Below, piece after piece: positions 57,472 to 64,000 of a stretch of 64,000 nucleotides of DNA. The translations under genes and the position numbers were made by a program. Source of the DNA: Desulfuromonadaceae bacterium (GTDB lineage: Bacteria; Desulfobacterota; Desulfuromonadia; Geobacterales; Pseudopelobacteraceae); assembly GCA_028683435.1 (NCBI GenBank), contig JAQUIG010000001.1, positions 196,393 to 260,392 on the forward strand. The letters are read 5' to 3'. The notes beneath the pieces are model-generated. The model was not told where the DNA came from, did not search any database, and saw only the letters and a program-made list of their open reading frames with translations. Position 1 is the stretch's first letter; each line of letters opens with the position of its first letter.

Positions 57472-58617
57472 ATGCCCGGTTATCTGTTCCCCTTTGTCGT
57501 TATCCTCCCCTCACTGGCCTATTCGCTGATCTCGCTCCGGTGCGCAGTGAAATATTTCAAAAATCACGATCTTCCAACGCCAAGCGCATCTCCTCCCGGT
57601 GTATCGATCTTGAAGCCGGTCAAAGGGATGGATGCAGACAGTTACGATAATTTCGCCTCGTTCTGCACCCAGCAGTATGCCGGGAAGACACAACTCATTT
57701 TTGCCGCCGCGTCACCTGATGACGCGATCATTCCGGTCATCCGGCAGCTGATGGCTGATTTTACCAATCACGATATCAGCCTGGTGGTAAATCCGGCACT
57801 GCATGGGCCAAATTACAAGGTGTCCAACCTGATTAACGCTTTTCCGCACGCCAGGCATGACATCATTATCGTCTGCGACAGCGACATCAGCGTAACCCCG
57901 GATTACCTGACGTCTGTTATCGCACATTTCCGTAACCCGCAGGTCGGCCTGGTCACCTCACTGTACCGCACCTCAGACGTGCATGGTATCGCCACTGCGC
58001 TTGAGGCGCTCGGCTTTACGTCTGAGATGATTCCCAATGTCATGGTGGCGCGGCAGCTGGAAGGGCTTACCTTTGCCCTCGGTGCTTCGATGGCGGTAAG
58101 GCGTGAGGCGCTGATGAATATCGGCGGGTTCGAATCACTGGCGGAATATCTGGCCGATGATTATCAGCTCGGCAACAAGATCCACCGTGCCGGGTGGCTG
58201 CTTGCGCTTGACAATTGTTTTGTCGAGAGTGTCATCAAAGCGGAAAATCTGATGACGGTACTGTCGCGCCAGCTCCGCTGGGCCCGCACCATGCGGGTCA
58301 GCCGGCCGGGAGGCTATCTGGCATCCGGCGTGACGTTCCCCTTTCCCGCTGCTCTGCTCGCAACACTGCTGGCTCCGTCACCGGTCATCGGGATCGCGGC
58401 CGTCGCACTGCTGTACACCGTACGGCTGAGCGTCTGCACCCTGCTCAGCCGCCGCTTCGTCCGGGACGGGCTGCTGCCCCGCTGGCTCTGGCTGCTGCCG
58501 CTGCGGGATATGCTGGCTTTTTTTACCTGGGCGCTTTCTTTTCTGGGAAATCGGGTAGATTGGCGCGGCAGCAGATTTGTTCTGAAACCGGGGGGAAAGA
58601 TTGAAGAGTTGGTTTAA
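57472..58617 (+). CDS. hpnI: HpnI-like (GT21/ceramide-glucosyltransferase-like) glycosyltransferase
   Basis: GVSILKPVKGMDADSYDNFASFCTQQYAGKTQLIFAAASPDD; IIVCDSDISVTPDYL; ADDYQLGNKIHRAGW; QLRWARTMRVSRPGGY. Confidence 0.8.
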   Translation: MPGYLFPFVVILPSLAYSLISLRCAVKYFKNHDLPTPSASPPGVSILKPVKGMDADSYDNFASFCTQQYAGKTQLIFAAASPDDAIIPVIRQLMADFTNHDISLVVNPALHGPNYKVSNLINAFPHARHDIIIVCDSDISVTPDYLTSVIAHFRNPQVGLVTSLYRTSDVHGIATALEALGFTSEMIPNVMVARQLEGLTFALGASMAVRREALMNIGGFESLAEYLADDYQLGNKIHRAGWLLALDNCFVESVIKAENLMTVLSRQLRWARTMRVSRPGGYLASGVTFPFPAALLATLLAPSPVIGIAAVALLYTVRLSVCTLLSRRFVRDGLLPRWLWLLPLRDMLAFFTWALSFLGNRVDWRGSRFVLKPGGKIEELV

Positions 58618-58759
58618 TGCAATAATTTTATTTCATCCGTGCCCTGCCATCTTATCGCCATAACTCACCTCTGCAAAAGAGCGGACGCTTTAATTGACAA
58701 GACAATTTTCAACTCATATAAAAAATTATTGACTAACGTAACGTCAAAAAGCTATTACT

Positions 58760-58775
58760 GAATGAACGTTCATTC
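58760..58775. promoter_or_regulatory. Candidate TetR operator 1
   Basis: Perfect palindrome GAATGAACGTTCATTC just upstream of the tetR gene. Confidence 0.8.
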
Positions 58776-58790
58776 TGATAGGAGCTGTCC

Positions 58791-59369
58791 ATGGTAAAAA
58801 ATGACAAACGAGACGAGATCGTTCGCGCGGCGCTGGAGTTGATAGCCGAGCATGGTTTTCATGGTGCGCCGATGGCGATGATCGCCGGGCGTGCCGGAGT
58901 TGGGGCCGGGACGATCTACCGCTACTTTGAAAACAAGGACGTGCTGATCACTGAGCTGTACAGGGATATCGAAAAGAATATCATGGAGGCTCTGCAGCAA
59001 GGATATTCCGTCGAAAAACCGTTCCGGGAGCGTTTTCTCCATTTAGGCACGGAGTTGCTGCACCATTTTATACACAATCCGCTTGTCTTTCGCTACCTGG
59101 AGCAGTTCCATAATTCTCCCTACGGCGTGGCCTTTCGGCGAGATAAAATACTGGGGACGTCGACGAGTGAATGCAATGTATTCAGAGAGCTGTTTGAGTT
59201 GGGCACAACCCAGCAGATACTGAAAGACCTCCCCCTGGTGATACTGTTCGCCCTCTTTTTCGGCCCGGTACTGTCCGTCGCCCGTGACCATATTCTCGGT
59301 TTCGTCGAGTTGGACGAAGTCCTGATTCATCACACAATCGAAGCCTGCTGGGATGGAATCAAGCGATAA
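58791..59369 (+). CDS. TetR/AcrR-family transcriptional regulator
   Basis: IVRAALELIAEHGFHGAPMAMIAGRAGVGAGTIYRYFENKDVLITELY. Confidence 0.93.
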   Translation: MVKNDKRDEIVRAALELIAEHGFHGAPMAMIAGRAGVGAGTIYRYFENKDVLITELYRDIEKNIMEALQQGYSVEKPFRERFLHLGTELLHHFIHNPLVFRYLEQFHNSPYGVAFRRDKILGTSTSECNVFRELFELGTTQQILKDLPLVILFALFFGPVLSVARDHILGFVELDEVLIHHTIEACWDGIKR

Positions 59370-59415
59370 TCGATAACGGCTGAGGCGGCAGAAAAACCTT
59401 TTACTATACGCATCA

Positions 59416-59431
59416 GAATGAACATTCATTC
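59416..59431. promoter_or_regulatory. Candidate TetR operator 2
   Basis: GAATGAACATTCATTC upstream of the RND adaptor; one base from operator 1. Confidence 0.78.
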
Positions 59432-59453
59432 CAAAATATCCACAGAGGTGTCT

Positions 59454-60641
59454 ATGCAATTCACGCTCAGAAGCACATTATTTACCAGCATTGGAATCCT
59501 TAGCGTCAGCTTTTTACTCAGCGGCTGCGGTAAAAAACAGGCCGCTTCCGGTCCGCCACAGGGCCCACCGGAAGTCGGGGTGGTAACCATCCAGCAGCAA
59601 CGGGTCACGTTAACCACGGAGCTTGCGGGACGCACATCACCGCAGCAGATTGCCGAAGTACGCCCCCAGGTGGGCGGGATCATCCAGAAGCGGCTGTTCA
59701 CCGAGGGTTCCGACGTAAAGGCCGGACAGGTTCTTTACAAGATAGACCCCGCTTCCTATCAGGCCGCCTACGCCAGCGCCAAGGCTGCCGAGGCCAGGGC
59801 TGTGGCCAATCTTTTTTCCGTGCGACTCAAGGCAGGGCGCTATCAGGATTTGGTAAAGATCAATGCGGTCAGCCAGCAGGATAATGATGATGCCCAGGCC
59901 TCGCTCAAGCAGGCTGAGGCGGACGTGGCTTCCACCAGGGCGGCGGTGCAAACTGCCGGGATTAATCTGGCTTATACCAAGGTAACGGCTCCGATTGCCG
60001 GACGAATCGGTCGCTCAAACGTAACTGACGGGGCACTGGTAACCGCGAGCCAACCGGCAGCCTTGGCCACTATTCAACAACTTGGCACCATGTATGTTGA
60101 TGTAACCCAGTCCAGTTCCGACATGATCAAGCTGAAGCAGAACCTGGCCAACGGCATCTTGAAGAAGAGCGACTCAACGCTGGTCAAGCTGCTCCTGGAA
60201 GATGGTTCGGCCTATCCCTTGACCGGAACGCTCAAATTTTCCGAGGTCACCGTAGATCAAAGCACCGGTTCCGTCACTCTGCGCGCAGTATTTCCCAATC
60301 CCAAACAGGCACTTCTCCCCGGTATGTTTGTGCGTGCCGTTCTGGTTGAAGGGGTAAATGAAGCTGCCATACTGGTTCCGCAACGGGGAGTTACCCGCAA
60401 TCCGAAAGGTGAGGCCCTGGTCATGACCGTTGGAGCCGGGGAGAAGGTTGAGCCACGCCCGATCAAGGTAGTAAGGACGGTAGGGGACAACTGGCTGGTC
60501 AGTGACGGATTAAAAACGGGAGACCGTGTCATTCTGGAAGGGATCCAGAAGGCACGGCCTGGGACACAGGTCAAAGCGGTTCCGTTTGGCAGCGCACCGG
60601 CAGCAGCACCCGCCGGAGCAGCTCCGACTGTAAAGAAATAG
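59454..60641 (+). CDS. RND efflux periplasmic adaptor (AcrA/MexA family)
   Basis: Lipobox FLLSGC; VTLTTELAGRTSPQQIAEVRPQVGGIIQKRLFTEGSDVKAGQVLYKIDP. Confidence 0.94.
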   Translation: MQFTLRSTLFTSIGILSVSFLLSGCGKKQAASGPPQGPPEVGVVTIQQQRVTLTTELAGRTSPQQIAEVRPQVGGIIQKRLFTEGSDVKAGQVLYKIDPASYQAAYASAKAAEARAVANLFSVRLKAGRYQDLVKINAVSQQDNDDAQASLKQAEADVASTRAAVQTAGINLAYTKVTAPIAGRIGRSNVTDGALVTASQPAALATIQQLGTMYVDVTQSSSDMIKLKQNLANGILKKSDSTLVKLLLEDGSAYPLTGTLKFSEVTVDQSTGSVTLRAVFPNPKQALLPGMFVRAVLVEGVNEAAILVPQRGVTRNPKGEALVMTVGAGEKVEPRPIKVVRTVGDNWLVSDGLKTGDRVILEGIQKARPGTQVKAVPFGSAPAAAPAGAAPTVKK

Positions 60642-60648
60642 CATGAAA

Positions 60649-60771
60649 GTTCCTTCTCCCTGAGGACCCTCTGGGGCCTCAAGGAGAAGGTGGCCGAAGG
60701 CCGGATGAGGGGAGAGCTGCAGCATTCCCCCCTCACCCTAACCCTCTCCCTCATGGAGAGGGGATTATTTA
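60649..60771. repeat. Composite interspersed palindromic repeat
   Basis: ttccttctccctgaggaccctctggggcctcaaggagaaggtggccgaaggccggatgagggg...ccctctccctcatggagagggg. Confidence 0.85.
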
Positions 60772-60793
60772 TATGTAATAAAGGAGCCGCTCC

Positions 60794-63700
60794 ATGCCTA
60801 AATTTTTCATTAATCGCCCGATCTTTGCCTGGGTGATCGCCATACTGGTCATGCTGGCGGGTCTGCTGTCAATCAAGACGTTGCCGGTCTCCCAGTATCC
60901 GCCGATCGCGCCGCCGCAGATCACCATCAATGCCATGTATCCGGGGGCTTCCGCCCAGACCGTGCAGGACACGGTCACCCAGGTCGTGGAACAGAAGCTG
61001 AACGGCATCGACAATCTCATTTACATGTCCTCCACCAGCGATTCCGCCGGGGCGATCGCCATCAACCTGACCTTCAAGGCCGGCACCGACCCGAACATCG
61101 CCCAGGTACAGGTGCAGAACAAGCTGCAGCTGGCCACCCCGCTGCTTCCACAGATTGTCCAACGGCAGGGGATCCAGGTGGTCAAGTCCACGAAGAACTT
61201 CCTGATGATGGTCGGCATTGTGTCTGAAGACGGCTCCATGAACCGCCACTCACTGACCGACTACCTCGTTGCCAATGTCCAGGATATAGTCAGCCGGACG
61301 GAAGGGGTTGGCGAGTTGATGGTCTTTGGCTCCCAGAATGCCATGCGGGTCTGGTTAAATCCGTCTAAACTTAACAACTACCGTTTGACAACCAATGACG
61401 TGATTGCAGCGCTGCAGGCGCAAAACGCCCAGGTTTCCGCCGGCCAGTTCGGCGGTCAACCCTCGGCACAGGGACAGCAGCTGAACGCTACTATTACGGC
61501 GCGGACCCTGCTCCAGACAACGGATCAGTTTGATGCCATCATTCTGCGCACCAACGGCGACGGCTCCACCGTAAGGCTGAAGGATGTTGCCGAATGTAAA
61601 ATCGGCACCGAGAATTACGACATCGAGGCCCGCTACAAGAGGAGCCCGATCGGAGGTATGGCTATCCGCCTGGCAGCCGGGGCCAATGCTCTCGATACCG
61701 CCACCAGGGTCAAAACAAAGATGGCCGAGCTTGAAAAATTCTTCCCGGCAGGCGTCAAGGTCGTGTATCCCTATGACAGCACCCCGTTTGTCAAGATCTC
61801 CATCGAAGAGGTGGTCCAGACCCTGCTCGAGGCGATTTTCCTGGTTTTTATCATCATGTTCCTCTTTCTGCAGAATATCCGCGCCACCCTGATCCCGACC
61901 ATCGCCGTACCGGTGGTACTGCTCGGCACCATGGGGGTGTTGTCTGTCGCCGGATTCTCCATCAACACCCTCACCATGTTCGCCCTGGTCATTGTCATTG
62001 GCCTGCTGGTTGACGATGCCATCGTCGTCGTCGAGAACGTGGAACGAATCATGTCCGAGGAAGGGCTGTCCCCGAAAGAGGCGACCATCAAATCGATGGG
62101 GCAGATCACCAGCGCCCTCTGGGGCATTGCCACCGTGCTGACGGCGGTCTTTCTTCCAATGGCCTTCTTTCCAGGTTCAACCGGTGTCATCTACCGGCAG
62201 TTTTCCATCACGATCATTTCCGCCATGATCCTGTCGGTGCTGCTTGCCATGACGCTGACGCCAGCACTCTGTGCCACCCTGCTCAAACCGGTGGAAAAAG
62301 GGCATACACCGGGCGAGTGTGGCTGGTTCTGCCGATTCTTCCGCTGGTTCAACAAATTTTTCGATTTCAGCCGGGATAAGTATATAGGGATCGTCGGACG
62401 CTCCTTTAATAAACCGGTGCGGTATCTGGTGGTCTACGGTGCGATTGTGGTGGGAATGGTGTTCCTCTTCCTGCGCCTTCCGACCTCGTTCCTGCCGGAT
62501 GAGGATCAGGGTTTTATCATCTGCCAGATTCAGCTTCCGGCCGGCGCAACCCAGGAGCGTACCATGGAGGTTGTTAAAAAGCTGGAGAATCACTTTTTAG
62601 ATAATGAACAAAAAACGGTGGAGGCGGTCATCACCGTGGCAGGCTTCAGCTTTGCCGGGCGGGGTCAGAACATGGGATTGGCCTTCGTCAGACTGAAGGA
62701 TTGGAAGTACCGACAGTCCCCTGATTTGAAGGCTCCAGCTATTGCCGGCCGGGCCATGGGGGCTTTCTCCCAGTTCAGGGATGGTCTCGCATTTGCGTTT
62801 TCGCCACCGGCGGTAATTGAACTGGGGCAGGCCAATGGCTTCGACTTCATGCTTCAGGACCGTGGCGGGCTCGGGCATGAAAAACTGATGGAAGCCCGCA
62901 ACATGCTGCTCGGGATGGCGATGCAAAACCCGAAACTCAAAGCGGTCCGCCCCAACGGACAGGATGATTCACCCCAGTTCAAAATCGACATCGACGATGT
63001 CCGGGCCGGGGCGCTTGGCGTTCCGCTGACAAGTATCAATGAAGTTCTTGCCACCGCCTGGGGGAGTTCATACGTCAACGACTTTATAGAAAACGGCCGG
63101 GTCAAGAAGGTATATCTCCAGGCCGATGCGAAATACAGGATGCTGCCGGAAGATATCGGCAGTTGGTACGTGCGCAACGACAAGAGTGAAATGGTGCCGT
63201 TTTCGGCCTTTGCCACCTCCAGCTGGAAGTATGGTTCACCCCGTTTGGAACGCTACAACGGCATTCCGTCCGCCGAAATCATGGGACAGGCGGCGACCGG
63301 GATAAGCACCGGCGAGGCGATGAAGGAGATGGAGGAGATGGCAGCCAAGCTGCCGCCGGGATTCGGCTACGAATGGACCGGTCTCTCCTACGAGGAAAAG
63401 AATGCCGGCGCGCAGGCACCGCTGCTCTACGCCATCTCGCTGCTGGTGGTGTTTCTCTCCGTGGCGGCACTGTACGAGAGCTGGACCATCCCCTTTGTCA
63501 ACCTGCTGATGATACCGCTCGGGCTGGTCGGAGCGATCACTGCCGTTTCGTTGCGGGTTCTTCCCAACGACGTCTATCTCCAAATCGGACTGTTGACCAC
63601 CATCGGTCTTTCCACCAAGAACGCCATTTTGATCATCCAGTTCATCAAGGAGCAGATGAGCCAAGGGCATGAACTTGTCGAGGCAACCTTGGCGGCGGTG

Positions 63701-63961
63701 AAGATCAGGCTTCGTCCGGTCATCATGACCTCGCTGGCGTTCTTTTTCGGCACCCTGCCGCTGGCGCTTACCAAAGGGGCAGGCGCTGCCGCACAGAACG
63801 CCATCGGCACCGCTGTCACCGGCGGATTGCTCACGGCAACCTTCATCGACCTGATCTTTATCCCGTTTTTCTTTGTGCTGGTGTCGCGGTGGTTTATAAA
63901 GAAGCCCAAACTTCCACACACAGGAACTGACGCTTTAGGCAACGCCCCGGAGGCTAACTGA
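60794..63961 (+). CDS. RND efflux inner-membrane transporter (AcrB/MexB, HAE1 family)
   Basis: [56 protein letters not shown]; 1055 aa. Confidence 0.96.
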   Translation: MPKFFINRPIFAWVIAILVMLAGLLSIKTLPVSQYPPIAPPQITINAMYPGASAQTVQDTVTQVVEQKLNGIDNLIYMSSTSDSAGAIAINLTFKAGTDPNIAQVQVQNKLQLATPLLPQIVQRQGIQVVKSTKNFLMMVGIVSEDGSMNRHSLTDYLVANVQDIVSRTEGVGELMVFGSQNAMRVWLNPSKLNNYRLTTNDVIAALQAQNAQVSAGQFGGQPSAQGQQLNATITARTLLQTTDQFDAIILRTNGDGSTVRLKDVAECKIGTENYDIEARYKRSPIGGMAIRLAAGANALDTATRVKTKMAELEKFFPAGVKVVYPYDSTPFVKISIEEVVQTLLEAIFLVFIIMFLFLQNIRATLIPTIAVPVVLLGTMGVLSVAGFSINTLTMFALVIVIGLLVDDAIVVVENVERIMSEEGLSPKEATIKSMGQITSALWGIATVLTAVFLPMAFFPGSTGVIYRQFSITIISAMILSVLLAMTLTPALCATLLKPVEKGHTPGECGWFCRFFRWFNKFFDFSRDKYIGIVGRSFNKPVRYLVVYGAIVVGMVFLFLRLPTSFLPDEDQGFIICQIQLPAGATQERTMEVVKKLENHFLDNEQKTVEAVITVAGFSFAGRGQNMGLAFVRLKDWKYRQSPDLKAPAIAGRAMGAFSQFRDGLAFAFSPPAVIELGQANGFDFMLQDRGGLGHEKLMEARNMLLGMAMQNPKLKAVRPNGQDDSPQFKIDIDDVRAGALGVPLTSINEVLATAWGSSYVNDFIENGRVKKVYLQADAKYRMLPEDIGSWYVRNDKSEMVPFSAFATSSWKYGSPRLERYNGIPSAEIMGQAATGISTGEAMKEMEEMAAKLPPGFGYEWTGLSYEEKNAGAQAPLLYAISLLVVFLSVAALYESWTIPFVNLLMIPLGLVGAITAVSLRVLPNDVYLQIGLLTTIGLSTKNAILIIQFIKEQMSQGHELVEATLAAVKIRLRPVIMTSLAFFFGTLPLALTKGAGAAAQNAIGTAVTGGLLTATFIDLIFIPFFFVLVSRWFIKKPKLPHTGTDALGNAPEAN

Positions 63962-63962
63962 T

Positions 63963-64000
63963 ATGAAACGAAGTATTATGCTACCAGTCATCGCAACAAT
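63963..64000 (+). CDS. Start of the next efflux operon gene, truncated by window end (probable outer membrane factor)
   Basis: ATG 2 bp after the RND stop; MKRSIMLPVIAT signal-like start; assignment from operon position only. Confidence 0.4.
   Translation, partial: MKRSIMLPVIAT

Overview
The window reads as an ordinary chromosomal stretch of a Geobacter-like Desulfuromonadota bacterium. This is inferred from multiheme c-type cytochromes, a Tol-Pal cluster, a DUF485/ActP acetate symporter pair and an HpnI-like glycosyltransferase; no marker gene was searched. From left to right it contains: ssb; a three-gene sensor kinase/HD-GYP operon (about 0.8-6.8 kb); a NarL-type regulator; an ABC exporter; cysK; tRNA-Lys; an acetate symporter; a tol-pal block; coaBC; ferredoxin/rubredoxin; an electron-transfer cluster (12-heme c7 polymer, 9-heme CbcL-like and ImcH-like proteins, 26.4-31.3 kb); trxB; ilvA; a flagellin/flagellin-modification locus (34.3-44.6 kb and 46.7-48.7 kb); a small accessory patch (HigA-like, ISL3 transposase remnant, RhuM/Fic); housekeeping genes; an AlbA_2-domain gene inserted behind an AMMECR1 gene; hpnI-like; and a TetR-controlled RND efflux operon cut off by the window end. 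The most interesting system is the flagellin locus. It has a flagellin with a ~350-aa Ala/Thr-rich central domain, FlaF and FlbT homologues, and a compact operon of two tandem TPR-OGT (SPINDLY/GT41) genes followed by two methyltransferases. This suggests O-glycosylation, and perhaps methylation, of the flagellin. The two OGT genes share an 822-bp block that is identical base for base inside otherwise diverged genes, which indicates recent gene conversion. Also notable are two displaced 3' gene ends (AMMECR1 and ilvA), clustered interspersed palindromic repeats, and a probable pair of TetR operators. Family assignments come from reading translations; no database search was possible.
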